The notes beneath the pieces were generated by a model that saw only the letters and a program-made list of their open reading frames with translations, did not search any database and had not been told where the DNA came from. From Anoplolepis gracilipes (Eukaryota > Arthropoda > Insecta > Hymenoptera > Formicidae): a stretch of DNA of 64,000 bases. Shown one piece after another: positions 9,013 to 21,693 of this stretch (position 1 is its first letter; each line of letters opens with the position of its first letter). Both the position numbers and the translations under genes were made by a program. The stretch lies in contig NC_132970.1 in assembly GCF_047496725.1 (NCBI RefSeq), positions 9,941,501-10,005,500 of the forward strand. The letters run 5' to 3'.

Positions 9013-11500
9013 CTTTATGATTCCTGCACACAGGATGTGGCAGTGCAACGACCCGGTGGCCAATGATCGTCTTGCTTTTCTAATAATATTACTCAATACT
9101 TCACTTATTGTTGGGAGAAAAAAGGAAGAAAATAAGGAAAAATAGAAAGAGAGAGAGAGAATTTAAAAAATTAATATTTTGATCCTAAAAATAGATTTGA
9201 TTCTGATAAGAAATTATAAAGATATATGTGAGATATACGTGTAATTAGGAAATATGTCGTGTATGCAGTAGGCAATGTAGAAAAAAACAGTCATATAGGG
9301 TGTCTCAGTTTGAATTATAAAAAAATTTATAGAGAATTTCTTTATTCTGCAACCAATATATTTGAAAAATTTTTTGTATTACAAATGTAATATCAGCTAA
9401 AAACTTTTTCCTATACGATGCGAAAATACTTACTGCACGGCAAAAAGCGAAACCGTAACTAATCAACATTAGGAAAGTAACACGTTGAATATAAGAATAT
9501 TTTTCAGAATTGCATTCCCCGCATTACTATATCCTATTCTTCTTTTTTCTGTCTCTCTCTCTTTTTTTTTAACACACAAAAATTTGAAGGCACATTTAAT
9601 TAGGTCTTCTATAAAAAATTTTTTTAATTGTCAAATAATTTAATGCTTGTAAATTTGGACGGGATCCGATAGCGCACAATGCTAATTGGCCAATGAACAA
9701 TTGAACCTTCTGATTGGCTAACCGTGCTGGTTACCCTAGGCATCGGTCAATATGTGTGGTTGTGTGCTATCGGGATGTGTGCTAACGGGACCCTCCCGTA
9801 AATTTACATTAGAATTTTTTGAAAACGATTCCGACTCAGTTCAAAATTTATAAATAAATTTCTTTTTAGATAAAAAAAAGTGTATTAGAAGAATTTTCGG
9901 TTCAAAATTTAAACAACTTTTTAAATCATGCTTCATATGTTTATACATATTAATATGTTATGTCTGGCGTATCCTCCATTTAACACCTATTACCGTCTAC
10001 TGACAAGGATTTACCATCTTGTTCGTAACACTAAGAGGTATCTGCTAAAACCAATATTTTCAAGTTCCTGAAACAAAACATAAAACACAAGCTAAATTCT
10101 GTATATTTGAAACCATTATATTATTAAATCAGAATTATTACATTTAAATCCATATATTAAAATTGGACACTCAAAATTATTTATAACGCATGTTAAAATT
10201 TAATGAATTATTTTTAATTTAATATTAATTATCAATTAATTGTTATCAGTTTTAATTATCTTTTCAAAGATTAATTAATTATTACTAATTCATAAAGAAA
10301 ATGATTTTAAAATATATAACTGCGCTGATTTTAATATATATCATATCAGTAACATTAATATAATATAACATAATATAACATTAATCTACAACGTTAATAA
10401 ATAAATACATGTGATAAATTTAATTAGAAGTCTAAGATTAAATATTAATTCAATCTTTACATGTTACATAAAGAAATTGAATATTTATCATATACAATAA
10501 CTTATTTTAATATGTGTATGAACACAAATATATTTACATAATACATATATAATTATATTATATTAATAAATATAATATAATATATAATTATATTTATATA
10601 TAATTAAATCATAAAGTACATGTATATATTCATTTAAAATTTTATAATTAAGTATAAGTTTGTGTATTTGTACTCATCTGATTATTAGCAGTCCTATCTA
10701 CCCTAGTAAACATGCATTGAACCTCACAAATCTGACATCTGTTGTAGTAACTTGTGTTATAAAATCCAGATTGATAAGCATTAAACAGACACATCCATAA
10801 GAACATTAGAGAAAATATCTATAACATCAGAGAAAATATCGATAATGTACGTACATAATATTTAGTCAATTATAGCAATTCAATATCACATTTATATATG
10901 CATTTTAAATCTGATGTGTACACACATATACAAAAGCCTAAATCAGACTTTATAATTAATTTTAAACAATAATTATCAATAACTCAACATTTCTCTCAGT
11001 TGAATTTAACAATATTTATATACACAACTGTGCAATTAATGGTAATATTGAATATCACACATTATACCATGTCAGCCCCAGATTTTAATCTCGTTATACA
11101 TATTCTTACATTGTACAACACAAGTACATCTGTATCATAATGATATACATATTTTTTTCTTAGAATACCACGAGTCTAGTTAAACAACAAGACATCTACT
11201 TATCCAATAAAAAAATATTTACATATATTGACAGTCACACGAGTGACAGAACTTAAAATCTGACTTTGTCATTCACATTTTCACATAGTACGTCACATTA
11301 TATGAAAATATCACAATAATTTACATATTTCCAGATATATTATCACTTCAATTAAGCGATAAAATGCATGATTGTCTAGTAAAATCATTATTTACATGAG
11401 CTAACAGTTGTACCTGAGAGAGAAGTATTCATATATGTACATACACTATCTGCAAATAAATTTTTTTCATAAAAAGGATGTCAATATTCAGATTTAAAAA
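9013..11500. other. AT-rich stretch without recognisable genes
   Basis: Apart from the MITE at 9659-9793 and an orphan AGGGTGTCTCAGTTTG tip near 9298, I see only AT-rich sequence, a (GA)n patch near 9150 and a pyrimidine tract near 9550. No open frame here is convincing. Confidence 0.6.
9659..9793. mobile_element. MITE with GGGTCCCGTTAGCACAC-type tip
   Basis: GGGATCCGATAGCGCACAA at the left pairs imperfectly with TGTGTGCTATCGGGATG and GTGCTAACGGGACCC at the right. The right tip (ACGGGAGGGTCCCGTTAGC when inverted) also occurs at 57925-57943 next to a broken gene exon. Confidence 0.6.
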
Positions 11501-12553
11501 TGATAATTATCCAGAAGAGCTGCCTCATCTCAGATTTTGATCAAAATAGGCTCATTCGACGCGTTTTGATTCGAAACGAACGAATCTGGCAGAGATAATC
11601 ATCGCTCTGCCCCGCGAACCGAGATATTATTTGTTAAAAATGACAGATTTCACGGTTAGGAAATCTGTCATACTGACTGAATCTAGCGATATGAGCATGC
11701 GCTGTGGTCACGCGCGCATGCGTTTTAGTAACTTACATAAAATTTTAAATAAATCCTTTTTAATTTTAATATGTAAATTTTTTTATGTTGCTGTGCAAGT
11801 TGCAAACCCATGTGGAGTCATATATGCATTGCAAAGTGCTTAGATGGGAATGCATAGGGGGACGTGGCAAAGCCCCGTCCCCATAAAAAAATATAACAAA
11901 ACTTGAGAGCGTAGAAACTATCAAGGCTGACAGTACTGTGTGGAAGTTTCAATGTTATTTTTCTAAGCAAATGCTATTTGACTGAAGCGCTGCTAGGCAA
12001 ATAGCTCAATGAATCGATGCATTCAGTATTTATTTTGTAAGATTATGAATAAAAAATTATAAATATAATGTAAGAATTCGGACATAGGTTGAATTAAAAT
12101 TTTACATTGAAAGTTTCACACAGTACTGTCAGCCTTGGTAGTTTCTACGCTCTCGAGTTTTGTCACATTTTTTTATGGGGACGAGGCTTCGCCCCGTCCC
12201 CCTATGCACTCCTATCTAAGCATGTACTTTGCAATGTATTACAATTCCACATGGGTTTGCAACATACATAACTACATTATTAAAAAGGATTTACATATTA
12301 AAATTTCGTGCAGTGCTGTTAAGTTACTAAAACGCATGCGCGCGTGACCACAGCGCATGCTCATATCGCTAGATTCAGTCAGTATGACAGATTTCCTAAC
12401 CGTGAAATCTGTCATTTTTAACAATTAATATCTCGGTTCGCGGGGCAGAGCGACGATTATCTCTGCCAGATTCGTTCGTTTCGAGTCAAAACACGTCGAA
12501 TAAGCCTATTTTGATCAAAATCTGAGGTAAGGCAGCTCTTCTGGATAATTACC
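11501..12553. mobile_element. Foldback element with ~440-bp inverted arms
   Basis: The left arm begins GATAATTATCCAGAAGAGC and the right arm ends GCTCTTCTGGATAATTACC. The arms stay about 90% alike through a GC-richer section (GCATGCGC palindromes, AAATCTGTCAT, GGGGACGGGGC) to a central spacer of about 150 bp. No transposase lies between them. The outermost ~140 bp of the arm recurs alone at about 40870-41010 and 53025-53172. Confidence 0.8.
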
Positions 12554-13019
12554 TTAAAAATAAATCATATTAAACAGTAAAATGCACAATTCAGTCAAAA
12601 ACTTAACAATTATGTACATACATTATTGAGCAGTCACTCACATAACCTTCCCTACTTATTCGAGATGCACATATACGACAAAGATTCATATATATGACAA
12701 AGTTTGAAATGCAACATTGCACCAAACGCTCAGCCCTTTAACAATCTGACACTTTTTCACAGCACATAAAAATTAAAAAATCGACTACACGTTCACACAA
12801 ACGAGCGACAATTTAGTATTCCTCCAACTACTGGACTACGACCACGTGCGCGCGCGAACTATCATCACGTTTCTCATCACGTTTTGCGACTCTTAATATT
12901 ATTTATTGAGATAAAAATGTTTATCTTAATTATTAATAATAATTCATTATTAATTAACAACGTTACATACGCGCATACGTACGATTGCATACACATTCAC
13001 ATACATATATATACATATG
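12554..13019. other. AT-rich stretch, nothing recognised
   Basis: No coding signal or clear repeat; a short CACGTGCGCGCGCG tract near 12843 is the only local GC feature. Confidence 0.5.
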
Positions 13020-13121
13020 CTTTAAGTCAACTTTCCGTAGACTAAACGCTTCGACTAAAAAATGTCTTTGACAAAAATATGCCCAGTTTTAGTAATATTT
13101 TTAGTCGACTTTGTGCTGTCT
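13020..13121. repeat. Orphan transposon end with AGTCGACT motif
   Basis: The segment ends TTTGTGCTGTCTGGG at 13121, which inverted reads CCCAGACAGCACAAA and matches the tip of E1 (CCCAGGTAGCACAGG). Inside it are AGTCGACT and the partial sites AGTCAACT and TTCGACT. I could not find the opposite end. Confidence 0.45.
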
Positions 13122-13484
13122 GGGATGTTTCTGAGGTCACACATTTCAATGTTGCTGTAATATTTTATTGCAATGTTTCTGAAAGCATACATTTCAATGT
13201 CGCTGCAATGTTTCATTGCAATATCTCCCAGGGCGGACATTTCAATGTTGCATGAGATATATCCCATACAGCACGGAAATGTTGCAGAAACATTGCATAG
13301 ATATTACACTGAAACATTGCAATATTGCATAGAAGTTGCGAAATATCTCTGCAATGTTGTTGCAAGATTGCGACAACATTGAAATGTCCGCCCTGGAAGA
13401 TATTGCAATGAAACATTGCAGCGACATTGAAATGTGTGACCTCAGAAACATTGCAATAAAATATCAACATTACAGTGAAAAGTA
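13122..13484. repeat. Inverted-repeat element rich in GCAATGTTTC motifs
   Basis: About 100-bp arms (left about 13150-13250, right about 13377-13475) are about 95% inverted copies, containing TTGCAATGTTTCTGA and CAGGGCGGACATTTCAATG. The ~125-bp centre also repeats GCAATGTT and starts with a CCCATACAGCAC tip near 13263. Overlapping short open frames on both strands are by-products of the palindrome. Confidence 0.65.
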
Positions 13485-14183
13485 GTAATTCCACACATTG
13501 CCATCGACATGTCATATATGTACTGAACTTCAAATTCCAATGTATAAATAATATTGTGAATACATATAGATGGTATCACACAGGTGAGAAATGACTATAA
13601 AAATATTACTTTTAATTATAATATTAATAAGTTATATGTTTATCTCTGATACCTAATACATATATGTATATAATATATATTTACTCATTAAAATTTAAAA
13701 TATTCGTAAGTGTATGACATGTGTGTAGCAACATGTAAAATTACTGCCTTTCATCGTAATTATATATTTTTAAAAAAGTAAAAGCAATTTAATGAGTTGT
13801 TTATACATTTTTATTTTAGAATTAATATTGTAATAATTATTTAGAATTAATATTATAATAATATAATTTAAAATTTATATAATGTTACAAAACAATGCAC
13901 TAAACATATTTTAATATTTTTTAAGATACATTACATAGTACGTTAATACGCAACATTTTAATATTAATATTCATTGCACTCTATAATTTTATATTGTAAA
14001 AATTTAGGCATTGTTAAAAAATGTTGCAATAATATTTCTTCTTCAGTAGATATATTATTCTACAATCATGGCATTTGAGGTTGCACACGTATGCCTAGAA
14101 ATGAATAAATAATCATATTAATTATACTTATTTTAATTGAAACAAATAATAACGAATTCAGTTAGCAAGCACTAGTGTGTACT
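13485..14183. other. AT-rich stretch, nothing recognised
   Basis: Very AT-rich, with no open frame over 60 codons that looks like protein, and no clear repeat pair. Confidence 0.5.
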
Positions 14184-14401
14184 AGGGTTGTATTCTGTAA
14201 CTTTTTGCGTTATATATTTGCTAACGACAAATGTGTTATCTCGTAACGCACGTCAGCCAAAAATTGTATTCTGTAAGCTATGTTTGTACATTGCGTTATG
14301 AGTTGTCTCATCTTCGGACATCTTCGGAAATATAACGCAAATAACCAAAAATCTAGGAAAAAATCGTGATGTTTTATAATTGTCTTTGTTTATGTTGTTT
14401 A

Positions 14402-14539
14402 GGCCGGTTCTACAATAGTTGTCGTAAGTCGGATGTCGTAAGAGTTACCCAATCATATTCGATTATTCTTTTCTAAAGTCAACTGTGATTGGTCAACTCT
14501 TCCGACATCCGACTTACGACAGCTATTGTAGAACAGGCC
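14402..14539. mobile_element. PIF/Harbinger-like MITE with TTA duplication
   Basis: GGCCGGTTCTACAATAG and CTATTGTAGAACAGGCC are the inverted tips of a 138-bp element whose arms stay paired (GTCGTAAGTCGGATGTCG). TTA lies on both sides (14399-14401 and 14540-14542). Confidence 0.85.
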
Positions 14540-14773
14540 TTAGTAATCGTAAGAGTGACATATGTCAAATATTTACAAAACGTTATCGCGATAAAAGTGC
14601 GCATCTTATTTATCTCTTATATTCTTATTTTTTTAGGTCTTTTATAAATATCTGTAATAAAAATAAATGTTTTAGAAAAAAATAAATGTAATTATTTACT
14701 TACAGCTCCAATGATCTTGATCTTGACATATGTTGTCAAGGTCACTGTCCTGAGTAATGTTCAAAAGGTTTTA

Positions 14774-15440
14774 GGGTGCGTCCCGATGGAGAAGGAAATA
14801 GCGGAACGAATTAATAACGGAAAAGAAACTAGATGGAAGGCTAACCAATCAGAATGATTCCGTTCCGCTTTTTCATGACTGAGTTTCCCATGGCAAAATA
14901 TTTGACGGAACGGAATTTCTGAAAACAAAAATAAAATTGACACATAACCCGCCATTCCTATATTCATAATTTATTAAGTGAATTTATAATTCATCGAGCA
15001 AATATTTTACACAAATATGGTAAAGTATTATTATACACTGGGTAACAAAAATATTAATTATTATTAATTATTATTCTAAACGATATTATTATTAATTAAC
15101 AATATTATAATAATATAATAATAATAATAATATTAACAATAATAATAATAATATGTTAATAATAATTTTAACAATATTATTATTCTAAACAATTTTCCTC
15201 AAATCTCCTCATCATATTTTTTTCCGCATTAAACTACGACAAATATAATTACAGGTTACAGCGTTACAGGAATAACGATTATGTATCATTTCCGTTAATT
15301 CCGTTCCGTTAAATATTTTGCCATAGAGAACCCAATCATGAAAAAGCGGAACGAAATCATTCTGATTGGTTAGCCTTCCATCTAATTTCTTTTCCGTTAT
15401 TATTCCGTTCCGCTATTTTTTTCTCCATCGGGACGTACCC
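14774..15440. mobile_element. Tourist/PIF-Harbinger-like MITE, 667 bp, TTA duplication
   Basis: Inverted arms of about 150 bp: GGGTGCGTCCCGATGGAG at the left, CTCCATCGGGACGTACCC at the right, with shared internal CTAACCAATCAGAATGATT. TTA is duplicated at 14771-14773 and 15441-15443. The other arm of the surrounding inverted repeat (about 22750-22772) lacks it and shows the empty site. Confidence 0.9.
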
Positions 15441-15444
15441 TTAG

Positions 15445-16800
15445 CCGTCGCTCGTTATTTCTTAAAAAGTTATTAATAAAGAAAGTTTGACAAATAGAAT
15501 ATTATTATTCGTTCATAGGAGTACTTATATAATATCTTATATTGTGTATTGTATAATTTTATTTAGTTTATTTCATTATTCATTTACATTTTCACTTTGA
15601 GGATACTTAATAGCTATTACTTCGAAAAAAGCATATAATCGTTTTTCAAAATCAAATCTTTTTTTAAATATAAACTCTGCTAAATAATGATTAAAATGAT
15701 CCTCTTTACGACCATACTCTTTAGCACAAACATATTCTATAAAGATTCTATAAATATTTTTCGAGAATATTAGAATATTCTAAGAATGTACTGATATAAT
15801 GAAAAGAACATTATATAAATATGCAGAGAATAATAAAATGAGACTATTTATAATATGCGGAATACATTTACAAAATATTCTTTGAAATATTCTTGTAATA
15901 TGTAAAACAGATTTTAGGAATATTTACGAAATATTCATAGGACATTCTGCCTATTTTCATTCCTATTGGAAACTATTGGAAAAATAAAATTTATAATATA
16001 TGTTATACATATATATGGGAATAAACGATCGCAAGCTATGTACTTCTATAGAGTACGTACAATGCCCGTCATTAATTCGTTCCATTTCCCTAGCAAATTT
16101 CTATAGGATATATATCCATTTTCTATCTTTTTTTCTATCAAAATATATATGTATTCGTATAAACATCCATAGTCTAATTGCAATTATACACTATATACAC
16201 ACAAATATACAGAATTATATATTTATGCTTAATAGATAATAAATACATAGTGTATATGAAATATTTTAAGTAATGTCAATTTTTGTTTATTAGGAGTAAA
16301 ATTTGTAATCAAGTTTAAAACAATTATAAATTTAAAATTTTTTATTGTACATATCTCTTAGTAAAAAAAAACGTTATATAAATATTAATATTAAATTAAT
16401 TTTTATATGTAAATCTTTGTAACAAATATTATAAAATAAGAATTATTAAAGAAATACTAAGAATACTAAACTAAAATACTAAAATTAAACTCAAATATTA
16501 AATGAATTGATAATATTGCACTCTTTTAAAATAATGAAAAAAATTACTTTAAAAAAAAATAATAAAGTTGAGAGATACGCTTTGCAACAAAATTAAAGAA
16601 TCACAAAAGTGTTGAAAAGAATCTAATTAATTAATTAATTATTTTAAATAAACAAATAAATTAATTTTAATTAATTAATTTACTTAATTACTAAAATTAA
16701 TTAACTTTTGTTCCTTAAAATAAAATTAATGTTTTATCGTATTCTTAAAATTTCATTTTATTCTTGATGTGACCATTATTATAAATCATAATAAATGAAT
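15445..16800. other. Non-coding stretch, left flank of E2
   Basis: From about 15735 to 15950 the sequence is full of GAATATT/AATATTC motifs like those at the right end of E2. The remainder to 16800 is AT-rich with TTAATTAA repeats and no gene. Confidence 0.5.
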
Positions 16801-16802
16801 TG

Positions 16803-19148
16803 GATTACATCGCCTTTTTAGTATTTCTAAACTTTGCTTTAACAAGCCATGCTTTTATAACTGCTTCAATGTCACACAGCATGATTGAGCTATGTGTTTT
16901 TTGCACTGCCGCTGGAATAGAATATTTAAATAATTAAATAACTAAAATTATATTAATTATTTATACTTAGCATATTGATCCACATTAATTAAGTCTTTTT
17001 GAGTGCATAGATGTTACTTCAATAACCATTGCAATTAGTATATAAACTTTCTAGAATCTGTATTTGATATCCAATTGATATGTCAGAATAATTTTTTATA
17101 CATAACAAGGATTCAATTATTGTGGATCATTAGTATAATATACACGCACATGCGCGTGTGTGCATGTATGTACATATATGTGTGTAATACTTACTTATTA
17201 TAACAGCTGCAATACGTAGAAGAGAGAACTTATTTTTTCCTTTGAATCCAATCCAGCTATAGCCTTCTGCTATTTCATTGGAAAATAATTTAGACATTAT
17301 TCTTTTTACCATATGCTTGTACGTAAATCCACCAATTTTTGTTAACTCCTGTACCTAAATGTAAAATTATTATATACTATGATAAAGATAAAAATTGTTT
17401 TAATCATATATGATACAATAATTTTGCCTCTGATATGCAATACATGTTATTTCACTTAGATTCTTGCATTTGAATCCAGCCTTTACATTTGCATCTCACA
17501 AATATTTACAAATTTTTGAGATAACTATGAGAGTTAAATGTGAGAAAAAAAACTTTTCATTGTAAACTTGAATACATATATTTTTTCATCTTTTATTTTC
17601 TCATATTAGAAAGCAGTTGTAAACATTTTTAAAAATATTGAAAACCTAATATAAGTTTTTCTGTAGATCAACGATGATTACACATTTGTCATATGTTTAT
17701 ACAATCCTTAAAAATTGCATTACAAAATTAATAAGTATACATTTTAAAGATAAAAGATTATGCTTTCAGACATAAAAATCTATATAAAAGTGTGTAGACT
17801 GTTTATGAAATCTATAAATAAAAAATAAAGTAAAAGTTGCTAAAAAAAAGATATTTTTTTATATTTAACTTATAATTTCTAAAAAATTTGACATAATGTA
17901 AATTTAAAAGCTTTTTGTATTTAGAGAACAAAAATTATGAAAATTTATAAAAATTTATAAAATATTGTATTAAATATCAGAGATAAAATAAAATTAATTT
18001 TATTTCATTTTCTTATTACTTACAAACAGATTAGAATTATTTTCATCACTTAAAAACTCTTCTACTGTATCAAGTTCGCTTATAGTTTTTAAAGGAAAAG
18101 TAAATTTGTTAAAGATATTTTCTTCGTTTTATTTTTTGTTAATGTTTTATCATCTTGCATAACATTTTTAGTCATCATAATTTTTTGTATATCTTCAAAC
18201 ATTTGAGTTTGTCTTAAATTAATAATTTGTAATTGACGCAGAACTTGCCTTTTAAATTCAGCATCTAGAATAGAATATTTAAAATTTATATACACAGAAT
18301 CGTTAATTTTTACAATATTTAGCATTATATTCAGTATTAATAATTAAAAATTAAAAATCATTTATCTGTCTTATCACTTTGATTGCTATAAGTTTGAACT
18401 GTTTTTATTGTATCTTCAGGTAATATATTTTTAACATTATTAGATTTGGTTGGTTTATCGATTGTAGTTTCTATCTTTTTGATAATAGTTGTTGAATTTT
18501 TATTCTTAGACGTTGATGATTCTGTGTTTTTACACACGTTAGTTTTTGTTTCTAAAATATAAAATTACAGTATTGAAAAATTGTTAAATTAAAAAATTAT
18601 TTTCGATGTTTTTTTCTACCGAAATTAATTAAATAAAAAATACTATATACTCACGCAAAGCAGGAAATTGTACAGAGGTTGCTATTTCATCACTATCAGA
18701 TGAACTTTCAGACAATGCACTTTGTGTTTCATTTGTATTATAAATATATTTTTTTTTCTTTGGGATTTTTTTGCCATCAAGATCGAATGCAAGATCTGAT
18801 GTATCCTCTGCTACAGAGGCCTTTGCTTTTGCTTTCAACAAATTGTCTGTAATAAATAATATACATAGTACATATATACGTATAACCAAATATAAAATAA
18901 ATATGATAAACAAGGTTTATTTCTTTCACGGAATGCATTATAATTACCATAAGTACGTCCATTTCCCAATTGTCGAATTTTAAATAATTGCCAAGTTGCA
19001 AATACTGGCTCCTCACAAATAGTAATAGCATGGTTTAATCTTTTGCCAGTATATGGCGGCCAATAACATACATTATTATCTTGCAACCATACTATTGGTA
19101 TAGCTTCAACCATACTTCATCCACAAAATGTACTACAGTCCACTCCAT
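16803..19148 (-). pseudogene. E2 accessory gene: DUF4806 protein, frame-shifted
   Basis: Exon-like segments in order are 18948-19148, 18655-18848, 18361-18552, 18010-18267, 17187-17354 and 16809-16911. The start is MEWTVVHFVDE; the frame then slips by one base near 19113 into VEAIPIVWLQDNN and WPPYTGKRLNHAI. The second segment has the AEDTSDLAFD block. The fourth has a short basic coiled-coil-like part, and the EEFLSDE segment is in another frame. The DUF4806 core is NEIAEGYSWIGFKGKNKFSLL, followed by a C-terminal AWLVKAKFRNTKKAM. Both slips mark a decayed copy. It matches the E1 gene in layout but little in sequence, so the two elements separated long ago. Confidence 0.7.
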
Positions 19149-19416
19149 TATAACTTAATTCTACATATATGTTCTTATCTTAATCTATATGAGTATTAAC
19201 GTAAAATATGTATAATATATAAATTTTAGTTAGCATAAGTAAATCATAACATACACAATAAGAGCTAGTTTCACTATCTCCGATTAATTGACCGATTAAA
19301 TTTAAGAATTACAAACTGTAAAGCACAGAAATCTTATTGTAAATGTAAACTTTACCTTACTATATATACCTATATTACCCTACTATAATGAAACTGGCCC
19401 TACTACATACAGATTA

Positions 19417-21490
19417 TTAACAAAACGTATGAATAAGAGGTAACACAACATGAACATCATTATATGGAAGAATTATAAATTTGTTTTCAATTTCGTTCAC
19501 TGACCACATTAATAATTCACTAAGATTATATACTAAATATATATCTAAAATTGAAGATTTAAATGGTTCATCAATAAAATCTGTTATATTAATAAATTTC
19601 CTTCCAATTATATAATAGTTATCTTCTTGTTGTACAAAATTTTCTATTAATATAATACTTTTATCTTTGAGATAACAACAATTATCTCCAAAACGTAAAC
19701 TGAATGAAATATTATTATTTATGATTAGCTTTCTATATTGAACAGAAAAATTTCCTGCTAGTAAAGGACCCGCACAATGTTCTTGTTCTACTTGCAACTG
19801 TATTTTTTCTTGTGGTTTAATTATTAATACATTTTGTGATTCTTGAATGCGATTTATAATTTGTACTAATGGAGCATCAGGTTTTCTAACACATTTTTTT
19901 AAATATTGTAAATAATTTTCAAAAGGAAATGCACTATAACAATCTAAATTTCCAAAAATTCTACTATCATCAACAATATGAATTAATCCATGTACATTGT
20001 GTGAAATATATTCTTCTCCGTAAATAACTATAAATTGTTTTATAAAATATTGTAATAATGATTGTGTATAATCTAGATATTTTGCGCAAGATTCAAGATT
20101 AATTAGAATTCTAACAGCAGCATGTAAAGATAAAAAATGTAAATATTTATCAAATGGTAAAATATTTTTTAAAATAATTGGACCACAATATAATAAAAAA
20201 AATCTGAATTCAGTTGCTTTCCAACGTTTACATTCATTTAAAGAACGTATTTTTCTTGCAAAATCGGATGGGATACAAGATTTTATCTGAATAAGATAAT
20301 TTGAAATTTCTTCTATCTGTGTTTTTGATAATTTATGTGCAGCAGGTCCAAAAAGCCATATATTCAAAATAATCTTTTTTACAACACCTAAACATATTAA
20401 ATGCATGTAGTCAAGAGGAAAGTTGTTAACTATATCAATGTTAGGTATATTTTCTAAAATTGATTTTCCTAAATGATGTTCAGGTTGAATTTTATCATAA
20501 AAATTTTCATTTGTTCTTTTCTTACAATTAATCTTAGGAAAAACAACTCTTCCTTTTACATATTTTCCTTTCTGCATACATTTGGTACATGAGAAGAATC
20601 CAATATGACCTTTTTTAATAAGTAATAAAGGATTTAGCTGGAGCATCACAAATAAATGCTTTGATTAAAAATGGTATATTATGATTGTTATATATAAAAC
20701 TTTGTTGTGATAATTCTATAGCTTCTATAACAAAGTCTGATAAAAAATCATTAGTATTTTTAGGTTTCTCATAACCATGATATATACCAATAACAGAAAC
20801 ATTTTGTGGATATTCAGCTAATGAGCATAAAATAGGATATAATTGACTACTTGAACATTTACTAATAGGCAAACCGTCAATGTTAATTAGTAAATTAATT
20901 CTTTCTGGTTTGTTATCTAAGAAATTAATAAGTTTTTCAACTACATTTTTAATCCCAATATGTGAATAAATTCCTGGTGCTACAGATTTGGAAAATATGT
21001 ATCGAAGAGTACATAGTAATGTCCTAGGATCTTGAGGTAAATTAATATTTGGAATTGATTGTAATAATTTTAATAGGCTTTTTAAAGCGTTATGTGGAAT
21101 TTTATGAGATACTGCCCATAATCTCAGTCTGTTACTAAAATTATCTTGAGCATTATCTTCTATAATAGTGTGTTCCAAATTTGGATTATTACAATTAATA
21201 ACATCATTAGAATTATCACAAGATTGGCTACTCGAATCATACAAATTAAAATCATCAAAACAGTCCACATTCGTAGAAGAATGTAATCCATCATTATCAT
21301 CAATATATTCTAAATCTTCTACATTTTCTGCCATTGCATTAAGTACATTTTTATTATTGCTATTCGATGTTAATAATAAATCGTTATTATCAAAGGAACA
21401 ATCTTGTGATAACTTTAAGCATGCAGCTGTTCCTCTTTTTATTTTTCTATACAAAGTAGCCTTAGACGTACGTTTCATTTTTAATTTCAC
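19417..21490 (-). pseudogene. E2 transposase, tnp2-like, in two frames
   Basis: The protein is split into an N-terminal frame (20615-21490) and a C-terminal frame (19417-20649) that overlap at a run of six A (plus strand 20611-20616). The N part carries NIDGLPISKCSSSQLYPILC and AFICDAPAKSF. The C part carries a CTKC half of the zinc cluster, FPLDYMHLICLGVVKK, FRFFLLYCGP and the DUF4218-like GLIHIVDD with AFPFENYLQYLKK. All blocks align in order with the intact E1 enzyme. A one-base slip would join them. This is most simply a mutation; a programmed frameshift at the A run is a weaker alternative. Confidence 0.8.
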
Positions 21491-21655
21491 AAGTAAACTA
21501 TTTTATTTATTCTTAATTAATTCTTAATTACAATAAAAGCGTCTCACGTTCCTCTTTTCTTATGACTGCGACAAGTTTTCTTTTATTTGTGCTACAATTA
21601 ATAAAAAGAAATATTTTATGCGTGACTTTATTAAATGTTCGAAAGATGTTCAGAG

Positions 21656-21693
21656 AACATCCACAGAATGTTATAACATTCTATGGATGTTCC
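21656..21693. repeat. Near-perfect 38-bp palindrome
   Basis: GAACATCCACAGAATGTT is followed at once by AACATTCTATGGATGTTC, its inverted copy with one mismatch. Just beyond lies GAACATTTGTGCTGTT, which resembles the E-family tip (TTTGTGCTGTCTGGG). It lies between the transposase start and the right end of E2. Confidence 0.7.

Noticed and set aside
13055..13533. Cys/Met-rich frames on both strands in the 13.1-13.5 kb palindrome
   Set aside because: They mirror one another because the DNA is an inverted repeat of GCAATGTTTC words.
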